From NCBI RefSeq assembly GCF_000340215.1, contig NW_006921548.1, positions 111,400-175,399 on the forward strand: DNA of 64,000 nucleotides. The letters are read 5' to 3'. How positions within the stretch are numbered: the first letter of the stretch is position 1; the number at the start of each line of letters is the position of its first letter. Shown here one piece after another: positions 46,881 to 58,290 of the stretch. This DNA is from Pseudocercospora fijiensis CIRAD86 (lineage: Eukaryota > Ascomycota > Dothideomycetes > Mycosphaerellales > Mycosphaerellaceae). The notes under the pieces are model-generated. The model did not search any database and was not told the origin of the DNA. It worked only from the letters and a program-made list of their open reading frames with translations. The translations under genes were made by a program, and so were the position numbers.

Positions 46881-48032
46881 GAGGAAGGAATAAAGTAAAG
46901 CCGAAGCGACGCCGTTACCTTACCGAGATCCTATACTAGACGGACCGCTTACGTCGCCTATATAATTTTATATAGCATATCGAAGTCGTATATCTCTGTC
47001 TACGATATAGGCGAGGTTGCGCGCGAAGTAGGGCCGTAGAAGGTAGCCGAACGACGACGAAGCGGTATATAATAGTAACGTAATATATACGTAGACTTTA
47101 CGTATACGGCAGGTACGAGGCGTAGAAGGAAGTAAAGTAAAGTCTAACTAGAGCAGGCGCGGCAAGACGAAATATAACTAAGGTAATACTAACGACTTTA
47201 CTAGCCGGAAAAGTAGTTAACCGTCGCCGCGAGAGTATATCCGGTTAAGACGGGTTAGTAACCGATAGAGTGCTTATTAGAGACGCCGCCGTATAAACCC
47301 TTTTAACTATTTTTTCCCCGGCTAGCAAAATAGTTAGCGACTAATAAGAGGGGGTATCGTAGTAGAGATAGACCGATAGTATACTAAACCTAGGGGAGAT
47401 AATAGCGGAATATAAGACCTAGCTTAGATATATATCTATAAACGTATCTTCTATTATACCCGCCTATATAATCCTATAGACGGCGTGTCTTATAGGTAAG
47501 ATATAATAACTAGATAGCGGGAAATGTATAATATCGGTAGAGGCGGGAAGATAGGTAGATAAAATACCCGAGCGGTAGGGAAAGACTCTCTATCGTTACT
47601 ATAGATGCTCGGCGATTACATTACGCGTACGTAAAGTATAACGAAGGTATAGGCGGGTTAGACAATAGCGGTAGGGCCTCGCGGATAATAGCAGTTCGGA
47701 ATCGGTTATATAGACTCTAGATCTACGCGTAACGGCTACTATAATTCGGTTATATTAATAGTATATATTACAAGTACCGACTAGGTAGACTATATATAGG
47801 TAGGAGGAAAAACTATAGAAAAGGCTAGAGACACGATAGGAAATTGCTCTACTTAATCGGCTAGTATTTAGTATATAGACTAGACTATTTATACGCGCGC
47901 CTAGTCGGTAACCTATAGGACCTAATACCTAGGATACGCGTGCTTACTAGTCGTCCCGTAAAGGCCTACTCGAGGAGATCTATATTACTATCTACTCTCT
48001 ATATATAGGGCCCGTGCGAGTATACCTACGCC
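46881..48032. other. Spacer with GCCGGC-family palindromes, no gene assigned
   Basis: Palindrome halves at about 47200-47220 and 47296-47340 (GGCTAGCAAAATAGTTAGCG). TpA-rich. No coherent read-through frame found between the upstream module of gene A and the stop of gene B. Confidence 0.4.
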
Positions 48033-49699
48033 TTACTCGGCATCCTCGGCGTTACTACTCTCGACTAGCACTATAGACGAGGCGCCGGCCGCTAGCTTAA
48101 CGCGCTTAGTATAAGCTAATATATCGTCGGCTAGGCGAGGATATAGAGCGACTAGTAGAGTAAGAGATCGCTTAGTTAAGTAACGAGCGCGTAGGGTTAG
48201 CTCGTCTATAGCGCTAGTATCTCCGATAGAGTCGCTAGAGTTAGGGCGAATAGAAGAGCCGGCCTAACTACCTAGTAAGTATAGCTATATACCTATATAG
48301 TTAGGTTCGTAGTTAGACGGCGTTCTAAGGGAGGGAGTAGTAACTCTATAGTTACTATTATTATTATAATTATCGAAGGGACTAGTAAAACTCCGAAATC
48401 TTCGGACGAGGGGCGCGAGAGTAGGAGCGTAGTAGCCGATGTTTTATACGGCCTAGGCAAAATCGGCGTCGCAGTTAGGAGTACGCCGCTAAACGTACTT
48501 AAGATATACTATAAAGGGTGTTAGTAATTCGACCGGTAACGGAGATAATAACTACTATACTAGACGGCGAAATAGATAATAACGTACGGTACGACTTACT
48601 ATACTAATTAGGAATAATAGTAGAGTCGTATTAACCTATAGCGAGGGCCTCGGTAGCGAAATAGTAAAGGTACTATATAAGTCGAATTAGACGGGTATCC
48701 TCGGTAACGTCGTCGCGGTATAGATATTACGCTATAGCGTACTTAAGATACTCGTAGTCGTATCCTTCCGTACGGTCTAGGTTACGCTTATCGGCCTAAA
48801 AGAAGTTATCTAGCGCGGGCTACTAGCGGTCGACGATAGTAGCGACTTCTCCCGCTATCGTACTACCGAGTAATAGGCAAAAGATAGCTTCGACTAGGAC
48901 GAGATTTTTACGGATTAGATCGGAGATATAGCCCTACGTAGTATCTAACATCTAGTAGCGAATGCTATAGGACTTACGTATATAGGCGTCGGCTATACGC
49001 TATCTAATATTAGTATTAGCGTATTTACGGAATCGGGTTATAGAGGGTATACCGGTAGTACTATAGGCTCGTACGATCTCGTCTAACTAGATATAGTAGA
49101 TCTCTTTATCTATAAGCCGGTCGGGCGGTAAGACTACTATAGTAAGCCGCTCCTAAATATCGAAATAGAAGGTCTACTAGTAGCGCGAGTCGATAGTATC
49201 GACGAGGCTTAATTCGAATACCGTAATAGTATAAGTCTATCCTACGCGAGTATAACGATTAACGATCGAGTTCTTCTTACTAAAGTCGACGACATCTACG
49301 ATATACTATACGTATATACCGTAATACAGATTAATAGACTCCGTATTAGTACGCGAGGATAGGATAATAGCCTAGGTTCGAGGATTATTATTAAAGGTAT
49401 CCTCGGCGGTAGCGCGCTCGGCGTACGTTATACCGGTATAGATAGTAGAGTATCGGATCTAATACAACTCTAATACGAGGTCGAGGAGTTAGTAATTAAG
49501 TAGCTCTTCGACCTAGAACACTACCTTAGACGAAAGCTAGATAATATATACGTAGACGAGCTATAGTATCGCTAGGTACTTCGGAGATAGGCGGACTAGA
49601 TAGACGAGTCGATCTATACGACGGCTTAGGGTAGGAAGGGGCGTAGAGCCCTTTATATAGAACTAGAAGAAGTCCTATATTATTATCTAATATAAGGCG

Positions 49700-49831
49700 C
49701 TAGAGTTATATTAGCGAGAAAGTAGTAGCGGACGGTTAGACTATAGACTACTTTACCGGCTAGCGAAATAGTCGTATACGTCTACTAGTTTTCGCTAGCT
49801 AGCAAAATAGTCTATAGCGTAATAGACTTAT
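49700..49831 (-). other. Intron in gene B, 132 bp, paired GCCGGC palindromes
   Basis: Donor ATAAGT (former GTAAGT) at 49831, branch CGCTAAT, acceptor ACTCTAG at 49700. Palindromic ends GACTACTTTACCGGCTAGCG and CGCTAGCTAGCAAAATAGTC lie at 49741-49815. Confidence 0.65.
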
Positions 49832-51468
49832 AGGGATTAAAGAGTTAGCGTAGAGGAGGTTAGCCTTCGGTCGGCGATAGCGGCGAGGAGAGGATAGGCG
49901 GTACGGAGACTAAGCTAGCGAAATAGTACCTCGTAAGTTAGCGTAGTAGAGGGGCGCTTAATACCGCGGTCTAGCTTATCGATACGCTTAGCGAAGCGAT
50001 AGTAAGCGGCGCGGTATTATACCTAGGAAATAGGAGTATATTATACCTCGATATTAACGACTTACTATAAGGGAATGTCGTCCCCTAAGGTTATAGTATA
50101 GTCGCGGATCTTAAGTTAGTTTCTCTTAGAGCGTCGGAGGACGTAGAGGCTAAAGGCAAATATCGTTAGATATATCTAGTTATCGTCGTCGAGGGGCCTA
50201 CGTAGGGCTTTAGGGTTAAGTATTTAGAGGACGATATTACGAAAGTATATAGCGCCGGTATAGATATAGCGAGATAGTAGAGCTATACGATAGATTCGTA
50301 GGTCTTCGGGAATAGCGCTCTATCGGAGGCTGTAGTCGCGTTAGAAACAGCTATAGTATATAACGGTATCGGTAACGTCCGAAAATCTAAAGATAAGGTC
50401 GGTCCGATCTTAGGCATCCTATAGTTTAAGGATACGACGGAATAGAAACTAAGTAAGTATAGCGAAGTCGTTAAGATCGGTAGCTAATAGAGTCGCTATA
50501 GCAAATACGGCTACTATATACGCGTTATTAAAGAGATTCTATATAGCGTCCGTTTAGAGTAAGAACTACGTCCGGAAGTAGTATACCTCGTTATATATAA
50601 TAATAGACAGATACGCGGCGCGTAAGTTAGCGAGACGAAATATATTATCGGATCGATACTTATCGTACAATTAAGTATTACGGGCAATCTAGAGTTCTCT
50701 AATAGTATTATTAGTATAGTCTCTACGCTCTATTCGATAATCGACTACCTCGAGATTCCGTAGTTACAATTCGTCCTTCTACTAATATAGCCGTAGCCGA
50801 TCCTAAAACTAAGCTAGGCGGTTATATCGCTTATAGTACGCCGGGCCGGATATAAGTGTCTCCTAAATAAAGGCCTCGCGAGTAGAGATAATAAGCGTAC
50901 GAGTAGTCTATAGATCGCGGTCCGAAAGGGATGCGATATATTCGATAAGTCCTAGGCCGTCGGGTACATTTAGGTAACGCCGGATAATATAGATAGGATA
51001 GCGAGACTCGCTATTAAGCGCGACGAGAGTAGCGACGTAGACATAGCGAGTATAGTTAGGATTAGGACTAAAGTACCGGTTATAGGCATCGCGCTAGGTA
51101 TTAATTATCGCGGCGGTCCCGATTTAGTAGATAGGAGCGTAGCGGTAAGGCGTCGTATAAGTCTTATCTAGCTCGGTACGCAATTCGGCGATAGTCGACT
51201 TCTACGCGTTAATATCCTCTTTAAGAGGGCCTAGGCAAACACCGTCGGCTTCGTACTCTAGGTAATCGAGTGTCCTACGCTAGAGCGTCTAGCGGCTACT
51301 AATACCGAATCGCTAGTCGAGGAAAGTGTCGACTACTATTATAAGTAGGTCGCGCGGGTCGTCGTCGGGAATAGTCGGTATATTATAGAATAGGACGCAA
51401 TAGCCGAAGATAGAGTCTAGCACGATACCTCGCTCTATATAGGCGTAGTCGAGTATAGCTACGACGAT

Positions 51469-51583
51469 AGTTAGTAGAAGATAAGTATATATACAGACCG
51501 TTTTGCTAGCTAGTAAATAGATATCTAGACGTATATTTACCGGCTAGCAAAATAATCTATACGTTAGGATTAATATTTCTTAC
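51469..51583 (-). other. Intron in gene B, 115 bp, paired GCCGGC palindromes
   Basis: Donor GGTAAGAA at 51583, branch CTACTAAC, acceptor CGTCGTAG at 51469. ACCGTTTTGCTAGCTAG and TTTACCGGCTAGCAAAATAA form the paired ends (51498-51565). It follows motif I by about 20 codons. Confidence 0.72.
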
Positions 51584-52425
51584 CTTAATATACGATACGC
51601 TATTCTTCGATATACTCGGACTAAGCTACGGCGGCGTAGAGGATAGAGATAGTCTTACTAGTACCGGCATCGTCGGCGAGAATAGCGCCCTATATAGGTA
51701 ATTTCTATATTTCGACGATCTATATAATAGCCTATAGTTGCTATATCGTAAGACAGAGTCTACGAAACGTAATATAGTATAGGCATTTACTAACTTTATC
51801 GATCTCGCTATCTAGGAGTACGGTAACGTCGATGTTTATTACCGTATAGGCTTCGTTAAATAATAGAGGCGTAGCCGTATACCTAGAGCGATAGTGCTAT
51901 AGGGTATCGAGTATACTAGCGTATAACGTACGCTAGGCATCGGTAATAGGGAACGGGGTATCGGGCTAGGGCGCAAGCTATAGCTAGTTAGTATTAGCCT
52001 AGATAGTGCTCTTACGCTTACTCGGGAGATATTTTATATTAGCGGGATTAATAGTATCCGAAGTCGAAAAAGTTATATCGATACCGTTACTAATATCTCG
52101 TAGGAAGGCTCGCTATAGTACCGGATCCTAATCGTTAATCTTATATACGTCGTATATCTTATACTACTTATAAAGGACATTCGTTAGGTCGTCTATTACG
52201 CGCATAGTTCGCTAGTAGTTATAAGTATTATCTACTCGGGTCGACCTAGCCTCGCTAAGAAAGGCCTTTTCGTCGCGCGCGAATTTATATACGTCGCTAG
52301 GTATAAGAGGACTAATAACCGGAGAGGGTAGACGCCTAGACAGACGTAGAGGGCCTAGAGCTAGTACTTCGGGGTCGTCCGCTATATTTAACTTAGAAAC
52401 GTCCTTAGATATCGCCTAGGTAGTA

Positions 52426-52535
52426 CTAATTCGATTATAGACTACTTTGCTAGCTAGAAAATAACGACAGACGGTAGAAGTAGTAGTAGTAGTAGTTAAA
52501 GTAGTAGTAGTAGTAGTAGATAGAAAAGTAGGGAA
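52426..52535. repeat. Palindrome half and TAG microsatellite in gene B leader
   Basis: ATAGACTACTTTGCTAGCTA at about 52437, then two runs of AGT trinucleotides (52480-52520). Non-coding leader between the upstream module and gene B. Confidence 0.7.
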
Positions 52536-52539
52536 GATA

Positions 52540-52800
52540 CGGAGGAAGAGAAATATAAATAGATAGCGCATAGGCGCTCGGACTAACGTACGGGCCGTAG
52601 GCGCGTACGCGTTAAATAGCAACGCGGTCGACCTAACTAAAGGCTACGTAAAAGAGTTATCCCGAGCGACGTAGCTAATTTATATAGATAGGCCGGGATT
52701 GTGTTTCGTTCGCCGCCTTAGTTAAAGCCGAGAAGTAAAGTCTACCGAAAACAGGGTAGTATACGATTAAACTTAATACAAGTAGGGTAGGAGGTAAGGT
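52540..52800 (-). promoter_or_regulatory. Shared upstream module, copy for gene B
   Basis: TATA-like TATATAAATTAGCTACGTCG on the minus strand (plus 52677-52687), flanked by the same GGCGGCGAACGAAAC and GTAAAGTCTACCGAAA blocks as the copies at 46590, 54470 and 55620. Confidence 0.65.
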
Positions 52801-53269
52801 AAAGTAAAGTAGTATAAGGTATGCTAGGCTAATAGATATAGAATATAGGCGCGTCTATTTTGCTATACGGGATTGTAGTTAGTATTAGTAAAAAATAGCG
52901 GGCAATAGAGGGCGAGGCGTTACGAGGACGCGATAATTTCCCGGTAGGCAATACTATCGGTAGCTAAGTGCCGTAGGCTAGCGTATTACGTAGCGTAAGA
53001 CGAGTATTAAGGCGGATTAGTCGAACGAAGGCAGGGAATAGGGCACGTAGGAATTCGTAGATAGTATAGTTAAATATAGTTATTCGCGTAACATACGATA
53101 TAATATACTATAGGACTAATAATATCTAAGCGTATCGTCTATCTACCGAGAGGAATAGAGGTACGCTAATAAGGAACTCGTACGTCGATCTCGCGGAGAC
53201 TATATTAAAGCCCGGGACGCGCGAGTAGAGCTCTCTAGGATATTAATTAGTGCTTTATTTAGGCCTAGA
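52801..53269. other. Spacer, no gene seen
   Basis: Between the upstream module of gene B and the end of gene C. TpA-rich, no motif found. Confidence 0.4.
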
Positions 53270-54400
53270 TAGACTATATCTCGGCAGATTACGGTTTAAA
53301 GGTACGACCGCGAATGCGCTTAATCTCGTCGTTACTAAAGATATACTCTAGTATAAGAGCCGTAGATAGACGAGTAGAGAGTAGGTAGGGCAAGTCTAGC
53401 TCGAGATAATAGTAGGCGGGATCGATACGATATAGATAGTATACTAGACGCTAAGTCCTAGGCGCCGACGGCTAGTTCTATAAGCGTTTCTAGGCGATAG
53501 CGGAGATATCGGTTATAGTAGCAACGTAAAATATAGCTAGGCGAGCGTAGCTATAAGAGTAATAGATAATCGCCTTTACGTCCGGATCGTCTTCGAAGAA
53601 TCTATAGGCGACAGTACTCTAATATATAGATATATAGTCTAGGGTAATATACGGGATCCGATATATACCTAGTAGTAGATAGAGCGCGTTATAGGCGAAT
53701 AGGTCTACGTCGACGGTAAACCTAACTTTAGAAGACTATAGGATAATATATATATAGATAAGCGATAAGACTATTATAAACCGATAGGACGGGGCGACTA
53801 GTTATATAAGCTAGTAGACGCGATACTCTAGTATAGGAATAGATATAGTAACTTTAGGGTACCGCTAGATAGAGTCCTATATATTCGCTAATAATCGAGT
53901 ACTATACGCTAGTTAGTCGGATAGTATATAGTTTCGTCGACTATAGACCGCTTTACTAGCTAGCAAAGGCAATAGATATCGCTAACTATTTGCCGGCCGG
54001 TAAAGTAGTCTATAGCGTAGCTAACTTATAGTAGGGCACTATCGAAGGGAGGACGTATATAGGAGCGGTATAAGAAATAAATGCTATAGGATATATTATA
54101 TATAGTCCTAACGAGCTTACGGCGTATAGTAGTATAATAGGGGCGAGCGCTTACCTAGGATACGAATTAGACTAGGTCGATAAAGTAATTACATATAATA
54201 TTAAAGTGTTCGTAGTAGCGATTATAGAAGATAGCTATAGCTTATTAATCTACGCGGGATCGGCCTAGCGTACTATCTACGGTATTATCGTCGGCGACCT
54301 TTACTATAGTAGTAATTAGAGGCGACGACGTATATAGTTTATAGTATATATACGGATATAGTAGTAGTATAACTATAGACTAATTTGCTAGGTAGAAAAG
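53270..54400 (-). pseudogene. Unknown gene C, shares upstream module with SNF2 genes
   Basis: Minus strand. After an intron at 53902-54029 a ~210-residue frame reads IPILEYRVYQLIQLVAPSYR, SSKVRFTVDVDLFAYNALYL, FFEDDPDVKAIIYYSYSYAR, YRIDPAYYYLELDLPYLLST and ALILEYIFSNDEIKRIRGR. The first coding block above the intron (about 54030-54340) is poorly resolved. No family recognised. The shared promoter-like module at 54470 and palindrome-bearing intron tie it to genes A and B, so it may be their partner or a reduced relative. Confidence 0.45.
53902..54029 (-). other. Intron in gene C, 128 bp, paired GCCGGC palindromes
   Basis: Donor ATAAGTT (former GTAAGTT) at 54029, branch CGACTAAC, acceptor GTATAG at 53902. 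Palindromic ends TATAGACCGCTTTACTAGCT and GCCGGCCGGTAAAGTAGTCT lie at 53941-54013. Confidence 0.7.
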
Positions 54401-54469
54401 TTGCTAGGCGAGTAGAGTAGGCGGTAGTAGAAGTAGGTAGTAAGGTAGAAGAGAAGTCGAGGAGTAGAA

Positions 54470-54710
54470 GGAGATATAAATTAGCGCGGTATAGGCGCTC
54501 GGGCTAAGACCGGTAGACTAGCGGTTTACTTTACTAAGGCGCGTACGAAAAGGTCGTCCTAAGCGACGTAGCGAATTTATATAGCGAGGTCGGAATTACG
54601 CTTCGTTCGCCGCTTTAGTCGAGGCCGAGAGGTAAAGTCTACCGAAATACGCTAGTATAGTATTAAACTTAATCTAAGTAAAGGGTATAAAGTCGGGTAA
54701 CGACTAGCGT
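54470..54710 (-). promoter_or_regulatory. Shared upstream module, copy for gene C
   Basis: TATATAAATTCGCTACGTCG on the minus strand (plus 54574-54584), with the conserved GACCGGTAGACTAGCGGTTT and GGTAAAGTCTACCGAAATAC blocks. A palindrome half lies at 54380-54402 between it and the gene. Confidence 0.65.
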
Positions 54711-54939
54711 ACTAAGCTAATAGATACCTAAGGCATAGTCGACCGTTCTACCGGCGGAGGCAATAGTAGACACGTATAGCTAGATAGGATATAAGGCAAC
54801 TATAGCGGCTATAGGGACGATAGACTTTACTAGCCGGCAAAATAGTCGACGATTGCGGGAGATATCGGTACGTATAGTATAGGAAAGGATAAGATAGCAG
54901 ATATATAAATTAAATTATTATATAAGGATAAGAGCAATA

Positions 54940-55535
54940 GAGAGCTAGATAGTATAGAACTATAGTAGTATAAGCTACGGCATAGTCTATAATACTACGT
55001 GCGTCTATATTAATCCGCTGTCGAGAGTATAGTATAATAGGTAACCTAGGGGCGTACGTAGGCTTCCCTACGCCTAGTTCTATATAGAGTAACTAAATAA
55101 ATACTAATTATCGTAGCGGAGCTATATAGAGACGATTCCGACCTTAACTTCTACGGCTCTATCGCTAGTATACGAGGCTAATGTCTCTAAATGTACCGAG
55201 TATAGTCCCTTTAAAATCTAGTATAGCCGATACTAACTAGGAAGATCGCAAGCTTACGTAGTCGGAGTTAGCGGAGCTTTTCGGAATAGCCGTCGAGGTC
55301 GAGCTAAGAGAAGCTTAATATTCGACCGCGGTAGTATTCGATCTCTTTATTAATTAAGTAGGCGTAGAAAAACAGCTAGCGGTTTTTATTAATATAGAGA
55401 CGACGGAGTTCGGCCTCGAAGAGCGCGACGGCGGCACTGTCGGTATAGTCTACTATAGCGATAATCGGACGTAGTAGGGAGCTTAGTAAGTAGTCGTAGC
55501 GTAGTATAGTACGGTAGCGTAGGATATACGTATAG
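54940..55535 (-). pseudogene. Small unknown gene D, weak SPX-like pattern
   Basis: Minus strand. One frame gives AIVDYTDSAAVALFEAELRR, LFFYAYLINKEIEYYRGRIL, LDGYSEKLRQLRLRKLAIFL and SIGYTRFQRDYTRYIQRHQP. This order (VDYxxL, FxxxLxxEL, Fxxx..ExxYxxR, then a final N/S-x-x-G/Y-F-x-K-I-L-K-K-x-D-like helix) loosely resembles an SPX domain, which binds inositol pyrophosphates. The match is weak and from memory of the pattern only. About 190 residues. It shares the TATA-containing upstream module at 55620-55850 with A to C. Confidence 0.4.
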
Positions 55536-55619
55536 GGCTATAGACTAGTTTGCCGGCCGGAGGAATAGATAGACGAGTATAGGTCGCTAGTAGTAGAAGT
55601 AGATTATAAAGTAGAGAGA

Positions 55620-55860
55620 GTTAGCGGCCGAGAAGAGACCTATATTAGTACGTTAATAGCGCTTAGGGCAAGACCGGTAGACTAGCGGTTTACTCTACTA
55701 ATATACGTATAAAAGAGTCCTCCTAGGCGACGTAGCTAATTTGTATAGTAAGGTTAGGACTGCGCTTCGTTCGCCGCCTTAGTTAATACTATAAAGTAAA
55801 GTCCGCCGAAATACGCTAATATACGGTTAAACTTAGCCTAAGTAAAGGATAGACGTAAAG
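55620..55860 (-). promoter_or_regulatory. Shared upstream module, copy for gene D
   Basis: Near-identical blocks GACCGGTAGACTAGCGGTTT and TAAAGTCCGCCGAAATACGC to the gene C copy. TATA-like CTATACAAATTAGCTACGTC on the minus strand (plus 55737-55748), where the box is altered. Confidence 0.62.
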
Positions 55861-55949
55861 GCGATATCGAGCTACGTAGGCGCGGTAGCGGGTACCTAAG
55901 GCAATACTAGCCGTTTTGCTAGGTAGAATAATAGTTAGCATTATTAATT

Positions 55950-56775
55950 ACGAGATTGTAGGGCGCGTTAGTAGGTATAGGGCGGTCGGCGTAATAGTAC
56001 GCAATAGCACCGGCCGTATTATTAGTTAATATATACGATAAGCTATAGGAGATATACTACGTAGAAACGGGCGAGATAGGATAAAGATAGGAGAGAGGGT
56101 CGAGTCTTCGACCGAGTATTATACGCGCGAGATAGATATACGTATAGGATATAGTAATCTCCTATAATAGGTAGTTTAGGTAAGGATGTATCTATTAGGG
56201 CGGATAGTAGCGTAGATATATAGATACAGTATAAGTTACGCGCTATAGAAGGGGAAGGGGATATAACTAGTCTTTAAGTTTAATAGCGAGGCCGATTCCG
56301 TTTATAGGGGGGGATAGAGTTTCCCCTTAGCCGAGTAAGTATTAGATATAGTAGTATAGATCGTCTATACCGTATAGTAGTTATACGCGATAATCGGGCA
56401 GTTACGCTAGAAGCGACAATAAGTCTATCGTAGTTCCTATTACGGAGTATAACCGACGACTACTTTACGCTACTCGATATCGAATACGCTATTCGCGAAT
56501 AGGATCGTTAGCGCTTAGGCGGAGGCGTAAGAGGGCGAGAGAAGTTATTAGGGGAGATATATCGCGAGAGGAGCGCCGCTATCTAGCGACATCTAATAAT
56601 TGCAAGATTGCCTAGCGCTCTAGTACGAGTTCGCGGTAAGGATAGTAGGATAGATAATACTAGGGCGCGATGCGAGCGTCTAATAGGGGCGTATAGGCTA
56701 CTAGATCGGATCTACGGGCATTAATTCCCGTTATTCTAGGCGGCCGAATAGTTTATATATAGATAGGCGAAGCGG
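55950..56775 (-). pseudogene. Unknown gene E
   Basis: Minus strand. A readable frame at about 56240-56770 reads DARIAPxYYLSYYPYRELVL, ERxAILxLLDVARxRRSSRD, ISPLITSLALLRLRLSANDP, GTTIDLLSLLA and SPPINGIGLAIKLKD, continuing less clearly to about 55950. It looks like an alpha-helical protein. No family recognised and no shared upstream module seen. Start and end are uncertain. A GCCGGC-family palindrome half lies at 55905-55940 near its end. Confidence 0.38.
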
Positions 56776-57099
56776 AGGGGATTTAGCATTATAAAAAGTA
56801 AGTGCGATATTAATATATTAGGTTAACAAACTCGTATAACGTACCGGTACGGCGACGGTAGAGATAGAGAAGATACGTATCTATAGCGAGGGATTATAGA
56901 GATAATAGGGGCCGAGGGGAGGTACAAATAGATCCTAGGCAAGTAGATAATAGACTAATCTAATACGCGTTACAACTACGGCGAGAGCGACTGAGTAGAC
57001 CTAGAGTAGTATAGTACGCGGGAGGCGTGCTAGCGAATTAGGATATAGTTTATAATAATATATACCTAGGGTCGTTCGATAGAAGTATATAAAGTAGTA

Positions 57100-58218
57100 G
57101 CTAGGTTAGTATATCGGTACGTAGGGTTAAATAAAAAACAAGCGGATAAGGTTATCGAGGATGTCTCGTAGCTACCGGAGATAAAGAAAATCAAACAGCC
57201 GGACTATTCGACCGCGGGCATAGAACTAAATATGCTAAGATACGCGGGCTTTTATATATAACCGAAGACGGTAAAGGATAGGTTTAAGTACCTAGTCGTC
57301 GCCTATCCCGAGCTTTTAGAGCTATATACTAAGGGCGATAGGACGTTAATCGTAGATAATACATTCGTAAAACCGGACAGTAGTAGGCACCGTATATGTC
57401 TAGTAGGCTTTGTTATCGATAGGACAGCGGTTACGATAGCGGTAATACGAATAGACTACCCGACCGTAAATAGGTATTGTCTAGCTACGTAGTATATAAA
57501 GTTAATACTACTAGATACGTATCTAGACGATCTGCTATTAATACTCTATACGACGACGACAATATTAATTAAGAGCGTATAGTAGGAGTACTTTCCCGAC
57601 GCGATCCTATACTAGGCGAAATAGTACCTAGACTACTTATTAATAGTAAATAGCATCCGATTACTACGCCGAGCAGTAGGGCTACCTATATAATAGGATT
57701 TAGTAGATCTTACTATTAAGGTAATTCCGGTTCTAGAGGCGGCATGCCGTAAGCTACTAGACGCATATAGTGTAGCTAACCTCGATAAAGCATTAGGGGA
57801 GGTAAAGGAGGTCCTAGAACTTAAGTTTAGGGATAAAGATTTAATCGACTACATTTACGACAAGTATATACCTTTGTTATTAGACGGGATATCTAACGCT
57901 AATCGAATAGTAAGTATAGTATAGGAGGAAGGCTAGAGAATACGAGACAGTATACGTATCGGAGTAGCCGTATAGCTCGAGGCTACGCGGGGCAGTGTCT
58001 CGGAAATGCTAGAGACGATAGATCTATTCTAAGCGGGGCAACTATAATATATCGATAGGCTAGAGCATATATAAGCCTATACTAAGTATAGTATACGTAA
58101 TGCATTCGATGTATATATACTACCGTCTCTAAGTAGATATAGTAGTTAAGTAATGTAGACCGCCTCGTATTTCCCTAACCCGTTAAACTATAGGATAATA
58201 AATGCGACTATATAAGAG
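57100..58218 (+). pseudogene. Unknown gene F, comparatively lightly damaged
   Basis: Plus strand, about 370 codons with relatively few stops. In order it reads KVIEDVSxLPEIKKIKQPDY, STAGIELNMLRYAGFYI, TVKDRFKYLVVAYPELLELY, GDRTLIVDNTFVKPDSSRHR, ICLVGFVIDRTAVTIAVIRI, LLRRAVGLPI, ALGEVKEVLELKFRDKDLID and DKYIPLLLDGISNANRIVS. It ends with NAFDVYILPSLSRYSS then stops near 58155-58218. No domain recognised. More CpA/TpG survive than in the helicase units, so it may be lower-copy or a more recent target of RIP. Start not determined. Confidence 0.45.
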
Positions 58219-58290
58219 TGCTAACCGTTTTGCCGGCTAGGAAAATAGACAATAGCCCGGCAGTTTGCTAGGCGGCAAAACAGTTAGCAT
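58217..58290. repeat. GCCGGC-family inverted-repeat pair after gene F
   Basis: GTGCTAACCGTTTTGCCGGC and GGCGGCAAAACAGTTAGCAT face each other around a ~30-bp centre, giving a hairpin unit of about 70 bp. Here it is intergenic or in a 3' UTR, so the unit is not restricted to introns. Confidence 0.8.

Larger units (their letters stand above)
48033..52425 (-). pseudogene. SNF2-type ATPase gene B
   Basis: Minus strand. The N-terminal part reads SKLNIADDPEVLALGPLRLS and PVISPLIPSDVYKFARDE. Motif I is GAILADDAGTSKTISILYAA at 51645-51690 (former GTGKT), preceded by IVEIxKLPIx; it is clearly paralogous to GAILANNVGTSKTITVLYAV of gene A. After the intron at 51469-51583 come LDYAYIERGIVLDSIFGYCV, LLIIVVDTFLD and KEDINAxKSTIAELRTELDK. 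The C-terminus is RPNSSDSIGDTSAIDELTLR ... SSIVLVESSNAEDAE with TAA at 48033-48035. A second intron is at 49700-49831. The full length is near 1350 residues. A helicase_C RIGQ box was not found. The open frame at 52416-52622 is upstream, non-coding sequence. Confidence 0.62.

Noticed and set aside
52416..52622. 68-codon minus-strand ORF rich in Thr
   Set aside because: The Thr run comes from an AGT trinucleotide microsatellite in the leader between the upstream module and gene B.
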